Shown: in pieces, positions 26,246-35,389 of the stretch
How positions within the stretch are numbered: the first letter of the stretch is position 1
How the letters are laid out: every line of letters begins with the position of its first letter
NCBI RefSeq assembly: GCF_004151235.1
Contig: NZ_JUIV01000012.1
Location: 1 to 64,000 of the forward strand
Length of the DNA: 64,000 nucleotides
Direction of reading: 5' to 3'
Source: Flavobacterium anhuiense
GTDB lineage: Bacteria > Bacteroidota > Bacteroidia > Flavobacteriales > Flavobacteriaceae
The notes under the pieces: generated by a model
Told to the model about the DNA's origin: nothing
The model's input: only the letters and a program-made list of their open reading frames with translations
Databases searched by the model: none
Made by a program: the position numbers and the translations under genes

Positions 26246-27678
26246 TAAAATTGGAAATAAATAAATTCTTTGTAATCTGAATAAGTTCCGAAAGCGATAA
26301 TAGCTATAATAGCTAAAGCCATTTTCAGCATGCTACCCTTTCCAGAAATTGGCTCGACCTTGGTTTTATTATTCCACTCTACTAAAACAAACAGACCAAT
26401 CATCAATAATAATTCATAGTTATATCGTTCGTTATCCAAATACTGAGCACCAAACTCTACATTAGTAAATATATTTTTTAGATATAAAATGGCATCCGTG
26501 ATTGTTTTTGCTCTGAAAAATACCCAAGCTACACAAGTCAATAGAAAAGTAGTTAAAATACTAAAAAGTACTTTTATAGAATCAAAGTTCCATTTTAAAA
26601 CTATGGAATCCATATTGTTTCTATTACTATTAGACAATAATAAAGGAAGAAAATAAAGAGCATTTATAAAGCCCCATACAATGTACGTCCAATTTGCACC
26701 ATGCCAAAAACCACTGACTATAAAAATGATAAAAGTATTTCTTATTTTCATCCAAATGCCACCTTTGCTTCCTCCTAGCGGAATGTACAAATAATCTCGA
26801 AACCAAGAAGAAAGCGATATATGCCAACGACGCCAAAACTCTGCAATGTCTCTTGAAAAGTACGGATAATTAAAGTTTCTTAATAACTCTAAACCAAATA
26901 ATTTAGAAACGCCAAGTGCGATGTCTGAATATCCTGAGAAATCTCCATAAATCTGAAACGCAAAATAAATTGCTCCTAAAATTAATGAAAAAGAATTCAT
27001 TGCTGGATAATGATCAAAAATGGCGTTTGCATAAACCGCGCAAGTATCTGCAATTACCACTTTTTTCACTAATCCCCAAACAATTTGACAAACTCCTTCT
27101 TTGGCTTTTTCAAAATCAAATTCACGTTTTTCTTTTAATTCAGGAAGCAAGTGCGTTGCTCTTTCAATTGGTCCAGCCACCAAAAGAGGAAAGTAGCTCA
27201 CAAATAAAGAATAATCAATAAAATTGTATTCGGCTTTTATTCTTTTATAGTAGATATCAATTACATAAGATAATCCATGGAAGGTATAAAATGAAATTCC
27301 GACAGGAAGAATTACATCCAATAAAAATGGACTTACCTTAAAACCAAAAGAAGTAAACATTTCTGCAAATGAAGTTGCAAAGAAGTTATAGTATTTAAAA
27401 ATTCCTAAAAACCCTAAATTCACTAAAACACTAAGCCAAAACCAAAATTTTCGTCCTTTTTCTGAGTTACTTTTCTCGATTTGAATTCCTGTGAAATAAT
27501 CTAAAAATGTAGAAAAAACCAGCAGAAATAGAAATCGCCAATCCCAACAGGAATAGAAATAATAACTAGCAACAATTAACAAAGCATTTTGGGTGCTTTT
27601 CGTTTTATTGAAGACAAACCAATACAAGAAAAAAACGATTGGTAAAAATATGGCAAAAGCCAAAGAGTTAAAAAACAT
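26245..27678 (-). CDS. MBOAT family O-acyltransferase (AlgI-like)
   Basis: This 477-residue protein with about ten or more membrane helices belongs to the AlgI/DltB branch of membrane-bound O-acyltransferases. Hallmarks are RDIAEFWRRWHISLSSWFRDYLYIPLGGS and the catalytic histidine in VSGFWHGANWTY near residue 320. It should O-acetylate the polysaccharide in the periplasm together with the SGNH protein encoded immediately downstream (TAATG overlap). The acyl group and the sugar acceptor cannot be read from sequence. Confidence 0.92.
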   Translation of the reverse strand: MFFNSLAFAIFLPIVFFLYWFVFNKTKSTQNALLIVASYYFYSCWDWRFLFLLVFSTFLDYFTGIQIEKSNSEKGRKFWFWLSVLVNLGFLGIFKYYNFFATSFAEMFTSFGFKVSPFLLDVILPVGISFYTFHGLSYVIDIYYKRIKAEYNFIDYSLFVSYFPLLVAGPIERATHLLPELKEKREFDFEKAKEGVCQIVWGLVKKVVIADTCAVYANAIFDHYPAMNSFSLILGAIYFAFQIYGDFSGYSDIALGVSKLFGLELLRNFNYPYFSRDIAEFWRRWHISLSSWFRDYLYIPLGGSKGGIWMKIRNTFIIFIVSGFWHGANWTYIVWGFINALYFLPLLLSNSNRNNMDSIVLKWNFDSIKVLFSILTTFLLTCVAWVFFRAKTITDAILYLKNIFTNVEFGAQYLDNERYNYELLLMIGLFVLVEWNNKTKVEPISGKGSMLKMALAIIAIIAFGTYSDYKEFIYFQF

Positions 27679-27703
27679 AGCTTAAAATAATATTATAATA
27701 AAA

Positions 27704-29101
27704 TTAGTCCGCAATTAATTCTATTGCTTCCCATATTCTTTCTGAGGCTTTTTTAGGAGAGTTCTGGTTTATAATTTCAAACCATTGTTGAGCGTGTTTA
27801 ATTGTTTCATTGTTGCCTTCTAATCCTAACCTAATTTTATCTGCAATTTCATCAGCCGAATTTAACCAAATAACTGCTTTTTTACTTGGCATCGAACGAA
27901 AATGCATATAGTTATAAATTTTTGAGACCGACCATTTTTCATTAACCCTATTCGATACATCGTAATTTATGTAAGCGCATGGCTTTTTAAAACACACATA
28001 ATCAAACACCATTGATGAACCTAGGTTAACCACCATCTCTGTATTAAAAATTGTGCTTGCATGCAATTTAACATCTTCTTTGGTTGGCAAGACAGTATTC
28101 CATTGTTCTCCTATTTTTTTCCAAGTAGGATTAATTGGAACTATTAGATCTTTATTTCTTGCCAAAACCTCATCAAATCTGTTTGAAAAATCTACAGGGC
28201 AACGTCTGAATATTAATCCAAGTGATTTATCGCCTTGTTCATTTATTTTTCTTACGGCGTCAGCAACATCTGATAAATATTGCGGGTCATCTGGACAAGT
28301 TGTTATATCATCTCCTGAATAGCAGATATATTTTTTGTTTAAATCTAAATTGTAATCGTTGAAGAATTGGGCTTTATCAATAAGATTTTTTTCGTCAAAA
28401 TGACTCTCAAATTGAGGAGTTCCTACAACAAAAATCTGTTTTTCCTTTATATCTGGATAGTATTTAAGGAGTTCTGATTTCATGTGTTCACTCCACACAA
28501 AATAGTAATCAGTTTCAACAACCATTGTTGCTTTAGGCAAATTATCCCAAGAAAAGATAAATGTTCCTGTTGGGATTTTTAGTTCTTTTGCGGCTAATAA
28601 TGGTGCAATAGCCAATACTGGTCTTTGATTTGTACAGAAAACAAAGTTTGGTCGTTCTCTTTCGAGTGTCTGCAAACATTGTTTATAGAAATCGGTTTTC
28701 TTTTCTATACTTTTTATTTTTGATTTAACTTTTATTAATCCTTTGTCTGAGTTATACAATGAAATCAAAAATCTTGCAAAATAACTTTTAAGAGCAATCC
28801 TTGCATTTTTATATGAAAAAGGGAATCGATAAGTATCATAAACTTTATCGTTCTCTCTTCTTATATTGAGATTTAACTCTATGTGTTTCCTAGCGTTTTT
28901 ATAACTATCTGTAAAAGGACTAGATTTAGCATTATTTATTTTAATTTCCTTAAAACCTAAATTAGGTAAATCAAATGGAGTGTTATTCCAGTATGTTATG
29001 TCAAATTTCTTTTCTAATCCTATTTTATAAAAATTAGAAAAAGCAAAATTTCGGAGTCCAACTCCATCTGGAAGAAGAATAAAAATCTTTTTAGTAGGCA
29101 T
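27704..29101 (-). CDS. GT-B fold protein, capsule-type glycosyltransferase-like
   Basis: This 465-residue protein has no firm family. Its second half shows a GT-B pattern, with YYFVWSEHMKSELLKYYPDI, FVVGTPQFESHF and NLGSSMVFDYVCFKKP. The last recalls the SS-containing donor motif of CDP-glycerol and capsule transferases. It probably acts as a cytosolic transferase. It is the first gene downstream of a 186-bp gap following the hydroxyacid dehydrogenase, and it precedes the MBOAT pair. Confidence 0.6.
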   Translation of the reverse strand: MPTKKIFILLPDGVGLRNFAFSNFYKIGLEKKFDITYWNNTPFDLPNLGFKEIKINNAKSSPFTDSYKNARKHIELNLNIRRENDKVYDTYRFPFSYKNARIALKSYFARFLISLYNSDKGLIKVKSKIKSIEKKTDFYKQCLQTLERERPNFVFCTNQRPVLAIAPLLAAKELKIPTGTFIFSWDNLPKATMVVETDYYFVWSEHMKSELLKYYPDIKEKQIFVVGTPQFESHFDEKNLIDKAQFFNDYNLDLNKKYICYSGDDITTCPDDPQYLSDVADAVRKINEQGDKSLGLIFRRCPVDFSNRFDEVLARNKDLIVPINPTWKKIGEQWNTVLPTKEDVKLHASTIFNTEMVVNLGSSMVFDYVCFKKPCAYINYDVSNRVNEKWSVSKIYNYMHFRSMPSKKAVIWLNSADEIADKIRLGLEGNNETIKHAQQWFEIINQNSPKKASERIWEAIELIAD

Positions 29102-29287
29102 TAATTGTGTCTAAAGTGTTTTTGGGTAAATGAGCGGCCAAATATCCGATTTTTGCTCACAACTAAAAAATAATTCTGCATTATTTCCTTTTTCTAAAAT
29201 AATCGTTTACTTTTTTGATTTATAAGATTTTAAAAAAGAAAAAAAGTTTGATATTTCTTACTCGCAATACTTAAGATTTTTAAAGAA

Positions 29288-30250
29288 TTAAAATAAAATA
29301 CCTCTCTTCGAAATCAGTTTTTTTGCTACAAAATCTTCTGTCATTTCCATCGACTCTTTAGTTGCTCCAGCAATATGGGGTGTAATTATTACATTGTAGT
29401 TTTGCCTAGCTAAATCAACTAAAGTATTCAATTCTATCGTTTCTTCATTTAATTCGTTTTCCAAAACATCTGTTGCAATACCACTAAAATTACCATTCAC
29501 AGTTAATCTAGCAACTTCATTTTCATCCCAAACACCTCCTCTAGAAGTATTAATTAGTACCGTTCCTTTTTTTACAAACGATAATAATTCTTTATCAATA
29601 AATTTTTCGTTTTCTACAGAATATGGAATATGTATCGTAATGATGTCTGCCCAATTGAACAACTCTCCAGGACTATTAAATCTCAAAAAATTACTCTCTA
29701 CATTTTTAACATCAAAAAAACCAATCTCCATTCCAAAGGCCTTTGCAAAATCAGCTACTTGGCTACCAACTCTTCCTAATCCTAAAATGCCAATTTTTTT
29801 TTCTTTTAGATTTGTGTTAATAAACAAATTTCTATTCCATCCTCCTTTTTTAACATGATCAAAGGAAGTTGGAACTTTTTTTAATAGAGCGAGCAATAAT
29901 GCCCAAGTATGTTCTGCGGTTGACGGTATGCTTTTTAAAAAATCCACTTCATCTTTAAGAGAAATGACTTCACCTCCTAGACTTTTAAAGTAATCAACAT
30001 CAATATGATCCAATCCAGTTGTTGCAGTCAATATAAATTTTAAGTTACTTGCTTTGTTTAGAATTTCTTTATCAATTACAAATCCCAGTCTTATAAAAAT
30101 TGCATCAACACTAGAAATCTCTAATTGTAATTCCTCTCTATCCTTTATTTTTATAGACTTTACATCAAAAGCTTGGCTTAACATCGTTAATGCTTTTTGA
30201 CTAAAATTATCTGGTTCAGTAATTAATAATTTCTTTTTTCCAGTCTTCAT
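29288..30250 (-). CDS. D-2-hydroxyacid dehydrogenase
   Basis: This 320-residue NAD(P)-dependent oxidoreductase belongs to the D-isomer-specific 2-hydroxyacid dehydrogenase family. The nucleotide-binding GLGRVG is near 157-162, and the catalytic triad is complete: Arg237 (TSRGGV), Glu264 (DVLENE) and His292 (TPHIAGAT). It overlaps the 3' end of the CMP-sugar synthetase gene by 35 bp, so it belongs to the NeuBCA-type block. No standard sialic acid pathway needs this enzyme. It might reduce a 2-keto acid to supply a substituent or to modify the sugar. The substrate is unknown. Confidence 0.87.
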   Translation of the reverse strand: MKTGKKKLLITEPDNFSQKALTMLSQAFDVKSIKIKDREELQLEISSVDAIFIRLGFVIDKEILNKASNLKFILTATTGLDHIDVDYFKSLGGEVISLKDEVDFLKSIPSTAEHTWALLLALLKKVPTSFDHVKKGGWNRNLFINTNLKEKKIGILGLGRVGSQVADFAKAFGMEIGFFDVKNVESNFLRFNSPGELFNWADIITIHIPYSVENEKFIDKELLSFVKKGTVLINTSRGGVWDENEVARLTVNGNFSGIATDVLENELNEETIELNTLVDLARQNYNVIITPHIAGATKESMEMTEDFVAKKLISKRGILF

Positions 30251-30914
30251 ATAAAAGTGTTGCTAATTTAAAATCTCTCACTGTATCAATATTGACCAAC
30301 CAATCCGGATTCATGACATAAGCTTTCTTTTTCTCAACCATAAAAGTTTTTTGCATTATAAAAGCTTTAGTTCTTACTGCATAAAAACATCCATTTCTAT
30401 AGTAGACAGGAGTTAGATCTTGCCTTCTCATACTTTCTCCGCTATCAATTAATGGACTCAATTCGTCATTCTCCATTAGATTATACATTCTTGCTGGATG
30501 TGTATCATTCATTGGCACGACACTAATTACACCATCAATTTCTGTCTTATCAATTAACAAATTAACAATATTATCTAAATCGAAATACGTTCTTAGTGGT
30601 GAAGTTGGCTGTAATAAAACGATCAAATCAAAATCTTCATTGTACTCTTTAATTATGTGTTCTACTGTATCCACAACATTGCTATTGTCTTGAGCTAAAT
30701 GAGAAGGTCTTTTTAATACTTCAATATCATATTTTCTACCAATAGTGGCAATTTTCTCATCATCTGTGGACAGCACAATTTTAGAAACACTAGTAGATTG
30801 AAGAGCACATTCTATTGCGTGAGCCACTAATGGTTTATCTCCCAATTCTTTAATATTCTTTTCCGGCACACCTTTTGAGCCTCCGCGAGCCGGAATCACT
30901 GCTAGTACTTTCAT
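30216..30914 (-). CDS. CMP-nonulosonate cytidylyltransferase (NeuA-type)
   Basis: This 232-residue enzyme activates a nine-carbon keto sugar with CTP. The N-terminal AVIPARGGSKGVPEKNIKEL loop binds CTP. VLSTDDEKIA near 47-56, LLQPTSPLR and the PVYYRNGCFYAV segment match acylneuraminate cytidylyltransferases. It follows the epimerase gene with a 1-bp gap and overlaps the dehydrogenase gene. Whether the sugar is Neu5Ac or a derivative cannot be decided from sequence. Confidence 0.88.
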   Translation of the reverse strand: MKVLAVIPARGGSKGVPEKNIKELGDKPLVAHAIECALQSTSVSKIVLSTDDEKIATIGRKYDIEVLKRPSHLAQDNSNVVDTVEHIIKEYNEDFDLIVLLQPTSPLRTYFDLDNIVNLLIDKTEIDGVISVVPMNDTHPARMYNLMENDELSPLIDSGESMRRQDLTPVYYRNGCFYAVRTKAFIMQKTFMVEKKKAYVMNPDWLVNIDTVRDFKLATLLYEDWKKEIINY

Positions 30915-30915
30915 A

Positions 30916-32073
30916 TTAGTACATTATTGTTTTGTGAAATTGTAAAGGAACTTCGGCTAATAATTCTGCTATTTTGATTCCTGCTTTTCCATCACCATAA
31001 ATAGAAGACGAAACAATTTTATCATTCTTAACAATTACTGTAATTGCTTCTTCTATTTCTTTTTGCGAGTAATCAACATCTACGCTATTTCCTCCTCGGT
31101 CTCTCCTATTCTGGCGAGAACCAATATTTACAACAGGAACCCCTAAATATGCACATTCACGAATTCCTACACTAGAATTCCCTATAAGGCAATCACTATG
31201 CTTTAATAATTGCAAAAAATCTTTCCCTTCCATATTCTTAAAAAAATGAACGTTAGGTAAATTATGCTGTTCTCGAAAAGCTCGAATCCCTGTTGACGTT
31301 CCATCTGCGCCAGCATCCACATTAGGCCAAAACCACAATGTAGGCTTATTTAATTTATATATTGCTTCAAGCGTAGCCTCTATATGCTTTCTTGAATCTT
31401 TATATTCGGTTGTTACCGGATGTTGCATCACAACCAAATACCCATTAGATAAATTCGGTTTTGCTCCTACGCCTCCATATTTTTCGTAAGGGTCGAATGG
31501 AAGTGTTTTACTGTTTCTAATTTCTAAAGCTAAGTCGATAGAAGGACATCCTGTATTAAAAACCATTTTAGAATCTTCTCCAAGCTTTATAACTCTTTCT
31601 TTAGCACTTTCAGAAGCAACAAAATGGTAATCTGCTAATTTTGTAATTGCATGACGCACTTTTTCATCAATGTTTCCAGTTACTTCTCCACCTTGAATAT
31701 GTGCAAGAGGGATATTCATATAGGAAGCTGCAATCGCTGTTGCCATGGTTTCAAATCGATCAGCAACCGTTATAACAATATCTGGTTTCAAATTATCAAA
31801 AACAGTTGATAATTCTAAAATGCCAATTCCTGTAGTCTTTGCTGCTGCAGTAAGATTTTCTCCTTCTAGTACATTAAAAACCTTAGCTGTGATAACAAAA
31901 CCATCTTTTTCAATATAATTTACTGCAGATCCATAACGATCCAATAATGCCGAGGCAGCAACTACCAATTGCAACTCTAAATCTGAATGTTCTTGAATTG
32001 CAGATAACACTGTTTTTATACGACTATAAGAAGGACGTGCTGTAACTACAACAGCTATTTTTCTTTTTAGCAT
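30916..32073 (-). CDS. UDP-N-acetylglucosamine 2-epimerase, hydrolysing (NeuC-type)
   Basis: This 385-residue GT-B-like enzyme converts UDP-GlcNAc, or a related UDP-sugar, to a free ManNAc-type sugar plus UDP, the entry to nonulosonate synthesis. VVVTARPSYSRIK at the start, HIQGGEVTGNIDE near 143-155, and GNSSVGIRECAYLGVPVVNIG are family hallmarks. It sits between the NeuB-type and NeuA-type genes. No dehydratase, aminotransferase or acetyltransferase adjoins it, so Neu5Ac is a simpler product than legionaminic acid. Confidence 0.88.
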   Translation of the reverse strand: MLKRKIAVVVTARPSYSRIKTVLSAIQEHSDLELQLVVAASALLDRYGSAVNYIEKDGFVITAKVFNVLEGENLTAAAKTTGIGILELSTVFDNLKPDIVITVADRFETMATAIAASYMNIPLAHIQGGEVTGNIDEKVRHAITKLADYHFVASESAKERVIKLGEDSKMVFNTGCPSIDLALEIRNSKTLPFDPYEKYGGVGAKPNLSNGYLVVMQHPVTTEYKDSRKHIEATLEAIYKLNKPTLWFWPNVDAGADGTSTGIRAFREQHNLPNVHFFKNMEGKDFLQLLKHSDCLIGNSSVGIRECAYLGVPVVNIGSRQNRRDRGGNSVDVDYSQKEIEEAITVIVKNDKIVSSSIYGDGKAGIKIAELLAEVPLQFHKTIMY

Positions 32074-32146
32074 TTTGAAATTATTATATTTTTAAATCAG
32101 TTGGAGTAAGAAAAATTAAGAAGCGTAAGCCAATTAAAAATGTTTT

Positions 32147-33190
32147 TTAGGAAAGATCATTTTCTGTTAAAAAGTCCCATTTTTTTAAATCTTTATTTAA
32201 GGCCTTCCCAATTACTTCTTGAAATCGTAAAGCATCTATTCCAAAACCTTTTGGCTTTTTAGATTCTAAATCCTCAAAAGTCAAAATATGATCTTTTGGT
32301 AAATCTTTATTTATTGCCAATGACTTTTCAAAAATTTGTTTTAGAGAAGAAAAATCTTCATTTTTATTTTTATCTATAGGATTAGATAATGCTGTTTTTA
32401 TATTTCTAACCGCTTCTACAAGTTCTTTTGTTTCTAAAATAGTCAATGAGGATTTCGAATCTGGCCCAAACATTTGCCTATCAAATACCACATGAAATTC
32501 TAAAATATCTGCACCTAAAGCTGTTGCAGCAATACAAGTTTCAATTTTTGCAGAATGATCAGAAAAACCCACAGGAACATTGTACCGATTCTTTAATTCC
32601 GGAATAACATTTAAACCATATTGCTCTGGCTGAGTTGGATATGCGGTTGTACATTGTAAAATAGAAAATTCAACATTTCTTTCTTTTAGAAATTCAACTG
32701 TTTTGTCTAATTCTTTGTATGAACTCATTCCTGAAGACAGAATAATTGGTTTTCCTGTTCGTGCAATCTTTTCTAAAATTAAAAAATTGTTGACCTCTCC
32801 AGATCCTATTTTATATTGTTCTACTCCTAGTTCTTCTAGCCAATCAACCGCCAGATTACTAAAGGGAGAGCAAATAAATCTTAAACCTACCTCATCACAA
32901 TGTTTTTTTATGCCTTTCCATTGTTCTAAAGAAAACCCCATTCGCTTCCAGTAATCAAATCTTGTTTCATCTTCTAAAGAAAATTTCACACGAAATGGTT
33001 CATATTCGCTACTTTCTGCTTCGGCAATATGCATTTGAAATTTAACAGCATCTACACCTGTTTGAGCAAGAGCATCAATATAGGAATGCAAAATTCCAAG
33101 ACTGCCTTCATGGGCTTGCCCAACTTCGGCAATAATGAATAGCGAATTTGATTCAATTTTTTTATCAGTTGTTTTCAAAAGAGGCTTCAT
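32147..33190 (-). CDS. N-acetylneuraminate synthase family protein (NeuB-type, module 1)
   Basis: This 347-residue enzyme condenses a ManNAc-type sugar with phosphoenolpyruvate. The TIM barrel carries FIIAEVGQAHEGSLG, AVKFQMH, KIGSGEVNN, ILSSGMSSYKE and GFSDHSAKIE. A SAF domain follows from about residue 285 (LPKDHILTFEDLESKKPKG). The sequence differs markedly from the NeuB of the other module at 62074, so the two should make different acids. It is followed in transcription order by the NeuC- and NeuA-type genes. Confidence 0.9.
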   Translation of the reverse strand: MKPLLKTTDKKIESNSLFIIAEVGQAHEGSLGILHSYIDALAQTGVDAVKFQMHIAEAESSEYEPFRVKFSLEDETRFDYWKRMGFSLEQWKGIKKHCDEVGLRFICSPFSNLAVDWLEELGVEQYKIGSGEVNNFLILEKIARTGKPIILSSGMSSYKELDKTVEFLKERNVEFSILQCTTAYPTQPEQYGLNVIPELKNRYNVPVGFSDHSAKIETCIAATALGADILEFHVVFDRQMFGPDSKSSLTILETKELVEAVRNIKTALSNPIDKNKNEDFSSLKQIFEKSLAINKDLPKDHILTFEDLESKKPKGFGIDALRFQEVIGKALNKDLKKWDFLTENDLS

Positions 33191-33194
33191 AACC

Positions 33195-34289
33195 TTAAAT
33201 TAGATTTTTCTTTGCATTGTTAATTATTATATTCATTCCATCGTTCCAGTTTTCCATCGAATATAAAGTTTCTGGAATATTGGTATAATTTACTTCATCA
33301 CCTCCTAAAAATGAATTTATAGCATCACACCATTCTTCTATAAAGTTTGGATTCTCTATAAGTTTCCCATATTTTCCATATTGTAAGACTTCTGGAACTC
33401 CTCCATTTTCAGAAGCAATACAATAACAGCCACAATGCAAAGCTTCTATTAAACTTAATCCGAAACCTTCGTGCCACAATGTAGGAAACAAGTAACAATC
33501 TGCAATTTGATAGTATTTTGGCAAGTCATTATTGGGTATTCTTCCTAAAAATGATACCCCATCTATTTTTAGATCTCGATTTGCACCAATTACCAAAAGA
33601 ATTGCGTCATTCTCTTTTTTATCTATTCTTTTCCATACATCAAGAATAAAATCCAATCCCTTTTTAGGACGATCCTGAGAACACCATATAAATACTTTCT
33701 TATGTGTAATTTCTAATTCTTTCTTTAAGTTTTCTTTTTCTTCGATACTTACTTTATGAAACTTCAAAGTATTAATTCCATTATGTAATACAGAAAATTT
33801 TGTTGGTAGGATTGTATAATATGCTTTATGTGCTTTGTACGAATCTTTTGTCAATACAACCATTTCGTCTATACCTTCAAAAAACCATCGCCCTGAAAAA
33901 TTTTCATAATATGGAGAGAATCCATGATAAAAGAACTGCAAATAGCATTTGTCTCGTTTCTTTTTTACTTTTAAAAAATCTATTAAAGGTTCTACAATTC
34001 CGAAATTATCAATTATTTGGATTATAAATTGATCCTCTTTAATCAGAATTTTTTCTAGCACTTTAAAATATTCTAAGTACTTATTTTTTGAAAATTTGTT
34101 TTGAAACTTTTGTAGATTGTAATTAGCAACTATCCCATATTCTATTTCTGCATATCGACTTTCCGGCTCTTCACAAACAATAAAATCAATAGAATGATTT
34201 TTAGTCAGATAATTATGATATAAGGTTGTCCAGCTCCCAATATGAGAGTAAGGCAAAGGAATTTGAGAAATCAGAATTACTTTTGGCAT
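33195..34289 (-). CDS. GT4-like glycosyltransferase
   Basis: This 364-residue GT-B enzyme begins PKVILISQIPLPYSHIGSW. The donor half has FIWCSQDRPKKGLDFILDVW and PTLWHEGFGLSLIEALHCG, the GT4 signature. The ATG at 34289 was chosen because the only earlier start in frame is a TTG three codons upstream. It lies 4 bp before the NeuB-type gene. It is likely part of the same glycan-assembly unit; specificity unknown. Confidence 0.83.
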   Translation of the reverse strand: MPKVILISQIPLPYSHIGSWTTLYHNYLTKNHSIDFIVCEEPESRYAEIEYGIVANYNLQKFQNKFSKNKYLEYFKVLEKILIKEDQFIIQIIDNFGIVEPLIDFLKVKKKRDKCYLQFFYHGFSPYYENFSGRWFFEGIDEMVVLTKDSYKAHKAYYTILPTKFSVLHNGINTLKFHKVSIEEKENLKKELEITHKKVFIWCSQDRPKKGLDFILDVWKRIDKKENDAILLVIGANRDLKIDGVSFLGRIPNNDLPKYYQIADCYLFPTLWHEGFGLSLIEALHCGCYCIASENGGVPEVLQYGKYGKLIENPNFIEEWCDAINSFLGGDEVNYTNIPETLYSMENWNDGMNIIINNAKKNLI

Positions 34290-34309
34290 GTTGCGCAATT
34301 TAAATCTTT

Positions 34310-35386
34310 TTATTTTTTTATTTTAAATTTAATGCTATTTAAATCATTACTGACTTCATAAAAGTAAGGATGAGTGTGATAGAAAGAAATAATATGTAGT
34401 AAGAGTAAGTCATTAATTTCTTTTAAAGAGTAATATTTAGGAACGTTTTTTCCCAAAAATTTCTTTAGTCGATACTTTAATGAATTTTGAAAAGGATCTT
34501 TTACAAAATGAATATTTAAAACTCCATTTTTAAAATCCGGCAATTCACAAAATAGAAAATGCGTTACAACATCCTTTTTATTAAGCATTAATATCTTTTG
34601 TTCATGCTTTTTTAAATCTTCAAAATCATTTTCTAAAACAGTTATTCCCCAATTTAGCTTGTTAATCCTTACTTCTTTGCTTCGAGTATTTGCAAGCAAT
34701 TTTTGTTGATTTATCTTAAGAATATCCGTCAATTGCAAATCTCTTGTAAGTCCTTTTTTTTCTGATTTTCTGTAACTCGTATGCCATTGATGAAGCATTA
34801 AAATTTCTTCCGAATAAAAAATACTCTCTGTATCGTTTCTCTCTAATCGATTGTGTACATCAATATCTTCGGCTCCCCAAAAATGTAAAAACTCATCATA
34901 ACCTGTAATTTCTTTCAAGCTTTTAAGATAAAATAATGATAATCCTTGGGCTCCAATTTCTGTACTAAAATCAATTAAATAATTCTCAAATTTCTTATTT
35001 TCTTTAGATTCTTTTTCATTAAGAAAACCAACTTTAAAATAATAGGCTTTAACTGGATTTTTTAACTCATGAAGTTTAGAAACAAAATTTGGACTAAAGA
35101 TCATATCCACATCAGCTGTAAAGATATATTCTGTAGTAACATTTTTTAGGCCAATATTAATGGCTTTAGCTCTTGACCAAGGCTGAAAACCCGAATAATT
35201 GTAGATATATTTTGCGAACTTATAATTGGAAACTAAATCTTTAACAATAGATGCAGAGGTTAAATCTGAACCATAATCAACCAAAAGAACTTCAAAATCA
35301 GAATTTGTTTGTTCTTTCAACGAATCAAAAGAACGTCTTACTCGTTCAGATTCTCTATTTCTATATGGATAAATTATTGTAATCAT
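34310..35386 (-). CDS. GT2 glycosyltransferase, chondroitin-synthase-like branch
   Basis: This 358-residue GT-A enzyme has ITIIYPYRNRESERVRRSFDSL at the start and a donor-site DVDM in FTADVDMIF near residue 93-96. A galactosyltransferase-type C-terminal motif, FWGAEDIDVHNRLER, lies near 170. This arrangement is seen in chondroitin polymerase-type and N-terminal GT2/GT7 bacterial enzymes. It lies 3 bp before the frameshifted GT14 gene's end. The donor cannot be assigned. Confidence 0.83.
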   Translation of the reverse strand: MITIIYPYRNRESERVRRSFDSLKEQTNSDFEVLLVDYGSDLTSASIVKDLVSNYKFAKYIYNYSGFQPWSRAKAINIGLKNVTTEYIFTADVDMIFSPNFVSKLHELKNPVKAYYFKVGFLNEKESKENKKFENYLIDFSTEIGAQGLSLFYLKSLKEITGYDEFLHFWGAEDIDVHNRLERNDTESIFYSEEILMLHQWHTSYRKSEKKGLTRDLQLTDILKINQQKLLANTRSKEVRINKLNWGITVLENDFEDLKKHEQKILMLNKKDVVTHFLFCELPDFKNGVLNIHFVKDPFQNSLKYRLKKFLGKNVPKYYSLKEINDLLLLHIISFYHTHPYFYEVSNDLNSIKFKIKK

Positions 35387-35389
35387 AAA

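Noticed and set aside
29288..33190. Calling module 1 a legionaminic acid pathway
   Set aside because: No LegB, LegC or LegH type genes adjoin it. The dehydratase and aminotransferase genes are more than 10 kb away and have another likely job.
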